Positions 1 to 5,758 of a DNA stretch of 6,440 nt are shown here, piece after piece (positions within the stretch are counted from its first letter, which is position 1; the number at the start of each line of letters is the position of its first letter). The notes below the pieces were generated by a model. The model was not told the DNA's origin and did not search any database. It saw nothing but the letters and a program-made list of their open reading frames with translations. The DNA is from DATGQT01 sp035304085 (GTDB taxonomy: Bacteria; Bacteroidota; Rhodothermia; Rhodothermales; Rubricoccaceae), in assembly GCA_035304085.1 (NCBI GenBank), contig DATGQT010000131.1:1-6440 (forward strand). The letters run 5' to 3'. Made by a program: the position numbers and the translations under genes.

Positions 1-33
1 CGGAACCCGGCGCCGTTCGGGCGTAGACCGCCC

Positions 34-41
34 TACCTTAC
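34..41 (+). promoter_or_regulatory. Possible -7-type promoter element (TACCTTAC)
   Basis: TACCTTAC partly matches the Bacteroidota -7 consensus TAnnTTTG and lies about 25 bases before the GTG start of the downstream gene, a reasonable place for a core promoter. No TTG -33 element is visible at the usual spacing; the nearest candidate, TTC at 16-18, is too close. It is an AT-containing island in otherwise C-rich sequence. This is a weak pattern match only. Confidence 0.25.
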
Positions 42-66
42 CGCCCGTCCCCCTCCCCGTCGCGTC

Positions 67-3000
67 GTGAGCGAGGCCACCTACACCCTCCTGCAGCAGC
101 TCCGCCGCCGCCTCCACCAGGCGATGCGGCGGCAGACCGCCGCCGAGGTCGCCTTCGGCGCGCTCGTCACCCTCGCCGTCCTCGCCGCGCTGCTGCTGGC
201 GGGCGCGGCCGTCGAGGCGGTGCTGTGGCTGGGCGTGGGGCTGCGCTCGCTGTGGTTCTGGGCCTTCGTCCTCGCCGCCCTCGGCCTCCTCGGCTACTTC
301 GTCGCCCTCCCCGTCCTGCGCCTCGCCGGCCTCGTGCCGGGGCTCGACGAGCGCGCGGCGGCGCGCACGGCCGGGGCGCGCCACCCCGAGGTGGCCGACC
401 GCCTCACGGCCCTCCTAGACCTCGCCGACGGCCGCGCCTCGGCCGCCCCCTCCCCCTTCGTCGAGCGCGCCGTGCAGGCGCTGGGGGCGAGCGTGGCGCC
501 GGTGCCCTTCGAGCGCGTCGAGGACCTCCGCCCGGCGAAGCGCGCCGTGCCGTGGGCCGCGGCCCCCCTCCTCGGCCTCGCCGCCTTCTTCCTCGCCGCC
601 CCCACCACGTTCGTCGGCGCCGTGGACCGGCTGTTCGAGCCGACCACCGCGTTCGCCAAGCCCGCGCCGTACCGCTTCGAGGTGGCGCCGGGCGACGTGG
701 AGCTGGCGCGCGGCGAGGCGCTCCAGGTCGAGGCCACCCCCGTAGGCACCGCCTTCCCGTCCGACGCCGTCCTCGAGGTCGGCCGCGCCGACGAGGAGGC
801 GCTCGACCGCGTCCGCCTCCCGCTGGAGAACGGGCGCTTCCGCCACACCGTCCCCAACGTCCGCGCCGACCTCCGCTACCGCGTCGTCTCGGAGGAGGGC
901 GTGGCCTCGGCGTGGTTCACGGCGACGGTCGTCGAGCGGCCCGTCGTGCGGGGGCTGCAGGTGACGCTGGCGCCGCCGCGCTACACCGGCCTCCCGGCCC
1001 GCCGCCTCGCCCCCGGCGTCGGCGACGTGCTGGCGCTGCCGGGGACGGCCGTGCAGGTGGCCGTGGACGTGGGCGGGACGCCCCTCGAACGCGCCGTGCT
1101 GGCGGTGGACTGGGCCGGCGGCACGCCGCAGGAGGTCCCCCTCCGCGTCGAGGGCGGCCGCGCCGTCGCCACGTTCGGGCTGCGCGGCGAGGGCGCCTAC
1201 GCCATCCGCCTCCTCGGCACCAACGGGCGGCGCAACGAGAACCCCGTCGTCTACCGCCTCGACGTCCTCCGCGACGCGCCGCCGCAGATCACCCTCACCG
1301 CCGGGGCCGACGAGGCCCTCGCGGCCGGCCCCCGCGAGGCCGCCTTCCGTATCACCGACGACTTCGGGTTCTCCCGCGTCGTCCTCTACTGGCGCCTCGC
1401 CGAGCGCCGCGACGGCCCGCCCGACGCCGAGTTCCAGCCGGTCACGATCCCCCTCGCCTCGCCGCGCGCGCTCGACCAGGAGGTCCTCGCCCGCTGGCTC
1501 CCCGAGCCCGGCCGCCCCCTCCAGCCCGGCGACGTCGTCGAGTTCTTCGGCGAGGTGCGCGACAACGACGCCGTCGGCGGATACAAGGCGGCGCGCACGC
1601 CCGTCTTCTCCCTCCGCTTCCCCTCGGTGGACGAGCGGTTCGACCGGCTCGGAGAGACGCAGGACCAGACGCGGGAGCGCCTCGAAGACGTCGAGGACGA
1701 GGCCGAGCAGCTGCGCGAGCGCTTCCGCGAGCTCCGCGACGAGCTCCGCCGCGACCCCCGCCCCGACTGGGAGGACCAGCGCCAGCTCGACCAGCTCCAG
1801 CGCCAGCACGAGTCCATCCAGCAGCAGACCCAGCAGCTGACGGAGCAGATGCAGCAGCTCCTCGACCAGATGCGCGAGGGCGACCTCGTGACCGAGGAGA
1901 CCCTGCGGCTCTACGAGGCCATGCAGCAGGTGATGGAGGAGCTCGACTCCCCCGAGCTGCGCGAGGCGCTCGAACGCCTCCGCGAGGCCATGGAGCAGAT
2001 GGACCTCCAGCAGATGATGGAGTCGCTGGAGCAGGCGGAGTTCGACGAGGAGCAGTTCCGCGAGCGGCTCGAGCGCGCGCTGGAGCTCTTCGAGCAGCTC
2101 AAGACGGCCCAGGAGCTCGACGAGGTGGCCCGCCGCGCCGAGGACCTCGCCGAGCGCGAGGAGGCGCTCCGCGAGGCTACCCAGGACCTCGAAGAGCAGC
2201 AGGAGGGCTCACAGGAGGGCGAGCAGCAGGACGGGGAACAGCAGCAGCAGAACGCCGACCCGGCGGCCGAGCGCGAGCGGCTCGCGCAGGAGCAGGAGCA
2301 GGCGCGCCGGGAGATGCAGGAGCTCCAGCAGCAGATGCAGCAGCTCCAGGAGCGCATGGAGGACCAGCGCGGCGCGCCCTCGGAGCAGATGCGGGACGCG
2401 ATGCAGCAGCTGCAGCAGCAGGACCTCCCGCAGCAGATGCAGCAGAACGCCCAGCAGCTCCGCCAGAACCAGCTCAGTCCGGCGCAGCAGGGCCAGCAGC
2501 AGATGTCGCAGCAGCTCCGCCAGCTCTCCCAGCAGATGTCGTCCATGGCCGGCAACATGATGCAGGGGCGGCAGCGGCAGAACGTCCAGGGCCTCCGCCG
2601 CGTCCTCGACGACGTCCTCACGCTGTCCGAGGAGCAGGAGCGCCTCGGCAACGAGACGGCCGCGCTCCCGAGCCAGAGCCCCGCCCTCCGCCCCATCGCC
2701 CAGGAGCAGGTCGAGCTGGCCGAGGGCCTCGCGACCGTGGCCGACTCCGTCCGCTCGCTCGCGCGGAAGATCCCCCAGATGAGCTACACGCTCCAGGAGG
2801 TGACGCAGGACGCCATCCGCGAGATGGGCCACGCCACCGGACGCCTCGCCGACCTCCAGTCCGGCCCCGCCTCGGGCCACCAGAAGACGGCGATGACGCA
2901 CCTCAACGAGCTCGCCCTCCTGCTGTCCGAGCTCCTCAACCAGCTCAGCAACCCCGGCGGCCAGGGCAGCCCCGGCATGCCCTCGGAGCAGATGATGCAG

Positions 3001-3543
3001 CAGCTGCAGCAGATGGGCCAGCAGCAGCAGCAGCTCAACGGCCAGATCCAGCAGATGCTCAACGACATGGCCGGGGAGCGGCTCACGCAGGGGCAGCAGG
3101 CGCGCGCACGCCAGGCCGCCGCCCAGCAGGAGGCCATCCGCCGCCAGCTCCAGGAGCTGATGGAGCGCGGCGGCCAGAACCTCGACGCCCAGACGCGCAG
3201 CGCGCTCCAGCGCGCCACCGAGGGGATGCGCGCCGTCGAGCGCGAGCTCCGCGGCGGGCGCCTCTCGCAGGAGACCCTCCAGCGCCAGCAGAACATCCTC
3301 CAGCGCCTCCTCGAAGCCGAGCGCTCCGTCAACCAGCGCGGGCGCGAGGAGCGCCGCGAGGGCGAGACCGGCCGCGACCGCCCCGACCCGGACCGCCCCG
3401 ACCGCCTCGACACCCCCGACGGCCCCGCCGACCGCCTCCGCCGCGACCTCATCCGCGCCCTGGAGAGCGGCTACGCGCCGGACTACCAGGACCTCATCAA
3501 GCGTTACTTCGAGCAGCTCCAGGACCGCGTCGGCGGCAACTGA
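67..3543 (+). CDS. DUF4175-like membrane-anchored, Gln-rich coiled-coil protein
   Basis: A 1158-residue protein of unknown biochemical role that resembles the long DUF4175 family proteins of Bacteroidota and Proteobacteria. The N-terminus has a short basic amphipathic stretch (LLQQLRRRLHQAMRR, 8-22), then two hydrophobic segments (about 27-57 and 61-88) and a third at about 161-184. Residues about 200-520 are beta-rich and probably periplasmic. From about 520 to 1090 the protein is almost entirely Q/E/R/L-rich predicted coiled coil, with Q runs at 725-728 and 985-989. A charged Asp/Arg/Pro linker (about 1100-1123) precedes a conserved-looking tail, GYAPDYQDLIKRYFEQL (1135-1151), similar to the P-x-Y-x-x-x-I-K-R-Y-F ending of related proteins. 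The GTG start is chosen because it keeps the basic segment before the first membrane helix; ATG at 124 is an alternative. No Shine-Dalgarno is visible. In relatives such proteins often lie near MoxR/Bat genes (family knowledge; none is seen here). The family call is from recall, without a search. Confidence 0.85.
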   Translation: MSEATYTLLQQLRRRLHQAMRRQTAAEVAFGALVTLAVLAALLLAGAAVEAVLWLGVGLRSLWFWAFVLAALGLLGYFVALPVLRLAGLVPGLDERAAARTAGARHPEVADRLTALLDLADGRASAAPSPFVERAVQALGASVAPVPFERVEDLRPAKRAVPWAAAPLLGLAAFFLAAPTTFVGAVDRLFEPTTAFAKPAPYRFEVAPGDVELARGEALQVEATPVGTAFPSDAVLEVGRADEEALDRVRLPLENGRFRHTVPNVRADLRYRVVSEEGVASAWFTATVVERPVVRGLQVTLAPPRYTGLPARRLAPGVGDVLALPGTAVQVAVDVGGTPLERAVLAVDWAGGTPQEVPLRVEGGRAVATFGLRGEGAYAIRLLGTNGRRNENPVVYRLDVLRDAPPQITLTAGADEALAAGPREAAFRITDDFGFSRVVLYWRLAERRDGPPDAEFQPVTIPLASPRALDQEVLARWLPEPGRPLQPGDVVEFFGEVRDNDAVGGYKAARTPVFSLRFPSVDERFDRLGETQDQTRERLEDVEDEAEQLRERFRELRDELRRDPRPDWEDQRQLDQLQRQHESIQQQTQQLTEQMQQLLDQMREGDLVTEETLRLYEAMQQVMEELDSPELREALERLREAMEQMDLQQMMESLEQAEFDEEQFRERLERALELFEQLKTAQELDEVARRAEDLAEREEALREATQDLEEQQEGSQEGEQQDGEQQQQNADPAAERERLAQEQEQARREMQELQQQMQQLQERMEDQRGAPSEQMRDAMQQLQQQDLPQQMQQNAQQLRQNQLSPAQQGQQQMSQQLRQLSQQMSSMAGNMMQGRQRQNVQGLRRVLDDVLTLSEEQERLGNETAALPSQSPALRPIAQEQVELAEGLATVADSVRSLARKIPQMSYTLQEVTQDAIREMGHATGRLADLQSGPASGHQKTAMTHLNELALLLSELLNQLSNPGGQGSPGMPSEQMMQQLQQMGQQQQQLNGQIQQMLNDMAGERLTQGQQARARQAAAQQEAIRRQLQELMERGGQNLDAQTRSALQRATEGMRAVERELRGGRLSQETLQRQQNILQRLLEAERSVNQRGREERREGETGRDRPDPDRPDRLDTPDGPADRLRRDLIRALESGYAPDYQDLIKRYFEQLQDRVGGN

Positions 3544-3546
3544 TCG

Positions 3547-3597
3547 GGATTGCGGATGGGGGAATGCGGATTGCGGATTTTCCGCCCACCATTCCGC
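3547..3597. repeat. Short-word tandem and inverted repeat (GGATTGCGGAT family)
   Basis: The 11-mer GGATTGCGGAT occurs at 3547-3557 and exactly again at 3568-3578, an offset of 21 bases. It starts three bases after the stop codon of the large upstream gene. The second copy runs into a small hairpin, GCGGA-TTT-TCCGC (3573-3585), and TGCGGATT words can also pair with ATTCCGCA at 3591-3598 with one mismatch. GGAAT (3561-3565) and ATTCC (3591-3595) could close an outer stem. The array may help terminate or stabilise the upstream transcript, but there is no long T tract. It resembles the short heptamer-based repeats scattered between genes in several bacterial phyla; this is a resemblance only. Confidence 0.6.
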
Positions 3598-3605
3598 AGT
3601 CGAAG

Positions 3606-3680
3606 TCGTAGGGACACGGCGTGCCGTGTCCTCATCCGAGGTGAAGCCGGAGCCGGACAGCGCGTGCCCCGTCCCTACGA
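3606..3680. repeat. 75-bp MITE/REP-like palindromic element
   Basis: The segment is bounded by a perfect 10-bp terminal inverted repeat, TCGTAGGGAC (3606-3615) and GTCCCTACGA (3671-3680). Inside the left end, GGACACGGC (3612-3620) and GCCGTGTCC (3623-3631) form a 9-bp stem around GT. The right end carries a diverged second copy of the same unit: 3613-3631 and 3656-3674 share 15 of 19 positions, including GCGTGCC and GTCC. A GCCGGA tandem pair lies between them. There is no coding potential and no clear target-site duplication (flanks GAAG and GCCG differ). The architecture fits a non-autonomous or REP-like repeat located between two convergent genes. Whether it is dispersed elsewhere in the genome cannot be seen here. 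Confidence 0.6.
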
Positions 3681-3695
3681 GCCGACCACCCGCAG

Positions 3696-3715
3696 GGGCA
3701 ACCGGCCGGTCGCCC
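3696..3715 (-). terminator. Candidate hairpin terminator for the lipoprotein gene
   Basis: GGGC (3696-3699) pairs with GCCC (3712-3715), and the inner 10-bp palindrome ACCGGCCGGT (3701-3710) continues the stem across one A/C mismatch. Read on the minus strand it lies 8 to 27 bases past the lipoprotein stop codon, where a terminator is expected. There is no T tract, so rho-independent activity is uncertain, and GC-rich palindromes arise easily in such DNA. Confidence 0.3.
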
Positions 3716-3723
3716 TCACCGCG

Positions 3724-4227
3724 TCAGCTCTCGATCTGGAGGTCGCCGTAGGTCACGACGTTGCTCTGGCCGTCGAAGAGGACGAGGCGCCAGAGGTCGC
3801 CGGGCTGCGCGCCGGCGATCTCGCTCGGGAAGAAGCTGAACGAGCAGGCGACGGGTCCGGGCACGTCGCACTGCGCGCCCGGGATCACGCGCCGCAGACC
3901 GCCCTTGTACGCCACGATGCGCAGCCCGCCGGGGATGGCGTCGCCGGTCGTTACGAGGATGTTGACGGGCTGCCCGCCGGAGAAGGAGACGGGGTTGGGG
4001 TACGGGCGCGTCGCGACGCGGAAGAAGCTCGTGGCGTAGAGCGGGGCCGTCCGCCAGTCGTCGGGGTCGTCGGAGATGAGGTTGCCCTGGGCGTCGGTGC
4101 GGGCGATGCCGGAGGGGGGCTTCGAGGCGTCCTGCTCGAAGGCGTCCTGCGCCTCCAACGCGTCGCAGCCTCCGAGGGCGAGGGGTACGAGGAGGAGGCA
4201 GGAGGCGGCGAGGGCCGTGCGTATCAT
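3724..4227 (-). CDS. Putative small lipoprotein of unknown function
   Basis: A 167-residue protein starting at ATG 4227. The start is chosen because it gives a classic type II signal peptide: MIRT, a hydrophobic core (about 5-19), then the lipobox LGGC with the lipidated cysteine at 21. An in-frame upstream start at 4257 would add ten Pro-rich residues ahead of the signal peptide and is disfavoured. The mature part begins with an acidic, flexible stretch (about 22-60, including DDPDDW 53-58), followed by a beta-rich domain with PYPNPV (75-80), VNILVTT (88-94), GGLRIVAY (100-107) and LWRLVLFDGQ (145-154). Cys120 and Cys128 could form a disulfide. The PNP-plus-beta-strand pattern recalls FlgD-like/T9SS-type beta-sandwich folds, but this is only a resemblance. 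It is convergent with the large gene to the left and nearly abuts the divergent ABC ATPase gene. No promoter or Shine-Dalgarno is evident. The family is not recognised. Confidence 0.8.
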   Translation of the reverse strand: MIRTALAASCLLLVPLALGGCDALEAQDAFEQDASKPPSGIARTDAQGNLISDDPDDWRTAPLYATSFFRVATRPYPNPVSFSGGQPVNILVTTGDAIPGGLRIVAYKGGLRRVIPGAQCDVPGPVACSFSFFPSEIAGAQPGDLWRLVLFDGQSNVVTYGDLQIES

Positions 4228-4235
4228 CGGCGGCG

Positions 4236-5066
4236 GTGGACGAGCGTCCGCCCCCAACGCCGCCTGCGCCCGTGACGGTTCCCTCGCCTCCCCCGCCCGA
4301 CACCCCCGCCTACGCTGCGGAGGGCCTGAGCGTGGCCCTCGGCGGGCGGCCCATCCTCCACGGCCTCACGTTCGAGGTGCCGCAGGGGGCGTGGGTGGGG
4401 CTCCTCGGCCCCAACGGCGCCGGCAAGACGACGCTCGTCCGCACCCTCGCCGGCCTCCTCCCCCACACCGGCCACCTCGACCTCCTCGGCCGCCCCCTCG
4501 CTCGGTGGCCGGACCGCGAGCGCGCCCGCGCCGTCGCCGTCGTCCGCCAGCAGCCCGTGCTCGACTTCGACTTCACCGTGGAGGAGCTGGTGATGCTGGG
4601 GCGGGCGCCGCACCGCTCGTGGCTCGCCGGGCCGACGGCCCGGGACGAGGCGGCCGTGGCGGCGGCCCTCGCCGGGACCGACCTCGGCGCGCTCGCCGGC
4701 CGATCCGTCGCCACGCTCTCCGGCGGCGAGCAGCAGCGCGTCCTGCTCGCGCAGGCCCTCGCCCAGGACGCCCCCGTCCTCCTCCTCGACGAGCCCACGG
4801 CCCACCTCGACGTCCACCACCAGTACGACCTCATGGGCCGCGTGGCGGCGCTCGAAGGGCGCACCGTCGTGGCGGCCTTCCACGACCTCGCCTTCGCCGC
4901 CCGCTACGCCGACCGCCTCCTCGTCCTGCACGAGGGGCGCCTCGCCGCCTACGGCCCGCCCGCCGAGGTCCTCACCCCCGCCCTCCTCCGCCGCGTCTTC
5001 CGCATGGAGGCCGAGGTCGAGGCGGCCCCCGAGGGCCTCACCATCCGGTATCTTGCGCCCGTCTGA
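4236..5066 (+). CDS. ABC transporter ATPase, BtuD/FecE/HmuV type (probable cobalamin import)
   Basis: A cytoplasmic ATP-hydrolysing subunit of a type II importer of the metal-chelate/vitamin B12 class. All core motifs are present: Walker A GPNGAGKTT (58-66), Q-loop RQQPV (104-108), signature LSGGEQQR (161-168), Walker B VLLLDEP (181-187), D-loop HLD (190-192) and switch His in FHD (His216). The length (276) is slightly long for the family because of a Pro-rich N-terminus (residues 5-24). GTG 4272 would give 264 residues and is equally plausible; the codons before residue 29 include an unusual number ending in A or T, whereas the rest end almost entirely in G or C. Substrate assignment as B12 rests on the adenosyltransferase gene 71 bases downstream on the same strand; ferric siderophore or heme is possible from sequence alone. 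No permease or binding-protein gene is adjacent. The last codons (TAT CTT) contain a promoter-like motif. Confidence 0.93.
   Translation: MDERPPPTPPAPVTVPSPPPPDTPAYAAEGLSVALGGRPILHGLTFEVPQGAWVGLLGPNGAGKTTLVRTLAGLLPHTGHLDLLGRPLARWPDRERARAVAVVRQQPVLDFDFTVEELVMLGRAPHRSWLAGPTARDEAAVAAALAGTDLGALAGRSVATLSGGEQQRVLLAQALAQDAPVLLLDEPTAHLDVHHQYDLMGRVAALEGRTVVAAFHDLAFAARYADRLLVLHEGRLAAYGPPAEVLTPALLRRVFRMEAEVEAAPEGLTIRYLAPV
5049..5055 (+). promoter_or_regulatory. Possible internal promoter element (TATCTTG)
   Basis: TATCTTG resembles the Bacteroidota -7 consensus TAnnTTTG. It lies within the last codons of the ABC ATPase gene, 82 bases before the adenosyltransferase ATG. The two codons that create it, TAT and CTT, occur nowhere else in that ATPase gene, which uses TAC and CTC/CTG, so the motif stands out against the codon bias. 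No -33 TTG is visible at the expected distance. If active, it would give the adenosyltransferase its own promoter and a leader containing the inverted repeat downstream. Confidence 0.3.
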
Positions 5067-5136
5067 GCGATTGGCGAAGGGCGATTGGCGATTGGAGCCA
5101 CCCCCACCCATCGCCAATCGCTAATCACCCATCGCC
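5067..5136. repeat. Short-word repeat with 12-bp inverted repeat (GCGATTG family)
   Basis: The heptamer GCGATTG occurs at 5067-5073 and twice in tandem at 5081-5094. GCGATTGGCGAT (5081-5092) pairs perfectly with ATCGCCAATCGC (5110-5121) across a 17-base loop; after a T/C mismatch two more G-C pairs can form. The 11-mer CACCCATCGCC is repeated at 5105-5115 and 5126-5136, an offset of 21, and its second copy stops one base before the ATG of the adenosyltransferase. The array begins immediately after the ATPase stop codon and fills the whole gap. It could act as a leader hairpin or a processing or attenuation site, or be a neutral intergenic repeat. It lacks a recognisable B12-box, so it is not a cobalamin riboswitch. 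Confidence 0.7.
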
Positions 5137-5137
5137 C

Positions 5138-5698
5138 ATGAAAGTCTACACCCGCACCGGCGACGACGGCACCACCGGCCTCTTCGGCGGCGGGCGCGTC
5201 GCCAAGAGCCACCCGAGGATCGCGGCCTACGGGACGGTGGACGAGACGAACGCGGCCGTCGGGATGGCGCGCGCGGCGCTGGCGGGGGGGCGTGAGCTGG
5301 AACGGGCCGACGCCGTGCTGGGGCGGGTGCAGGAGGAGCTGTTCGTCCTCGGCGGCGACCTCGCGGCGCCGGGCGAGACGAAGTACCCGGTGCCCCGCGT
5401 GGAGGCCCACCACGTCGAGGCGCTGGAGCGGGACATCGACGCGTTCACCGTGGACCTCCCGCCGCTCAAGCACTTCATCCTGCCGGGCGGGCACCCGGCC
5501 GCCGCCGCACTCCACCTCGCACGTACCACCTGCCGCCGCGCCGAGCGCCACGTCGTCGAGATGGCCGAGGCCGAGGCGCTGAAGCCCGAGCCGCTCCACT
5601 ACCTCAACCGGCTCTCGGACCTGCTGTTCACGCTGGCCCGCTGGGTCAACCACCAGACGGGCACCGGCGACGTGGAGTGGGTGCCGGTGGAAAGGTGA
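5138..5698 (+). CDS. pduO: Cob(I)alamin adenosyltransferase, PduO type
   Basis: A 186-residue cytoplasmic enzyme that transfers the 5'-deoxyadenosyl group of ATP to cob(I)alamin to make adenosylcobalamin. Family hallmarks are intact: the N-terminal ATP-binding segment TRTGDDGTTGL (5-15), YGTVDETNA (31-39) with Asp35, HFILPGG (112-118) with Phe113, RTTCRRAER (129-137) and YLNRLSDLLF (155-164). By recall of the characterised Lactobacillus PduO, Asp35, Phe113, Arg129 and Arg133 correspond to its salt-bridge, base-displacing and ATP-contacting residues. Length is typical for the single-domain form, without a fused heme-binding domain. The ATG start fits the conserved MKVYTRTGD beginning; no Shine-Dalgarno is seen. 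It follows the BtuD-like ATPase on the same strand with a 71-base gap, suggesting a B12 salvage unit. CobO/CobA-type enzymes are a different fold and are excluded by these motifs. Confidence 0.95.
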   Translation: MKVYTRTGDDGTTGLFGGGRVAKSHPRIAAYGTVDETNAAVGMARAALAGGRELERADAVLGRVQEELFVLGGDLAAPGETKYPVPRVEAHHVEALERDIDAFTVDLPPLKHFILPGGHPAAAALHLARTTCRRAERHVVEMAEAEALKPEPLHYLNRLSDLLFTLARWVNHQTGTGDVEWVPVER

Positions 5699-5758
5699 TT
5701 ACGTGAGACGTGATTACGTGAGGGGGAGAATTCACGTGATCACGTCCCACGTATTCAC
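5695..5758. terminator. Long hairpin between convergent stop codons (probable bidirectional terminator)
   Basis: The left arm 5695-5722 and right arm 5731-5758 are inverted repeats matching at 24 of 28 positions around the 8-base loop GGGGAGAA; on the plus-strand RNA two of the four mismatches become G-U pairs. The left arm is itself a tandem: GTGATTACGTGAG at 5695-5707 and exactly again at 5710-5722. It overlaps the TGA stop (5696-5698) of the adenosyltransferase and ends at the base next to the stop codon of the convergent minus-strand gene (5759-5761). This placement fits a shared terminator or 3'-end stabiliser for both transcripts. There is no T tract on either side, so the mechanism is inferred. 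Confidence 0.65.

Noticed and set aside
3547..3597. CRISPR array
   Set aside because: Repeats are only 7-11 bases, are partly overlapping or tandem, and there are no regular unique spacers or cas genes.
225..3611. A second very long open frame (about 1128 codons) on the plus strand overlapping the DUF4175-like gene
   Set aside because: The translation is a monotonous Arg/Pro/Ala/Gly mixture without domains, as expected when GC-rich DNA has few stop codons in alternative frames. The other frame has membrane segments, coiled coil and family features.
3550..4275. Plus-strand open frame opposite the lipoprotein gene
   Set aside because: Its N-terminal part is translated intergenic repeat and the rest is low-complexity. 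The minus strand gives a proper signal peptide, lipobox and beta-rich domain in the same interval.
4224..5117. Minus-strand open frames opposite the ABC ATPase gene
   Set aside because: They lack recognisable motifs, whereas the plus strand carries every ABC ATPase motif in the right order.
5067..5137. Cobalamin riboswitch in the leader of the adenosyltransferase
   Set aside because: The gap is only 71 bases, is made of short repeated words, and shows no B12-box-like sequence. A cobalamin riboswitch needs a much longer conserved structure.
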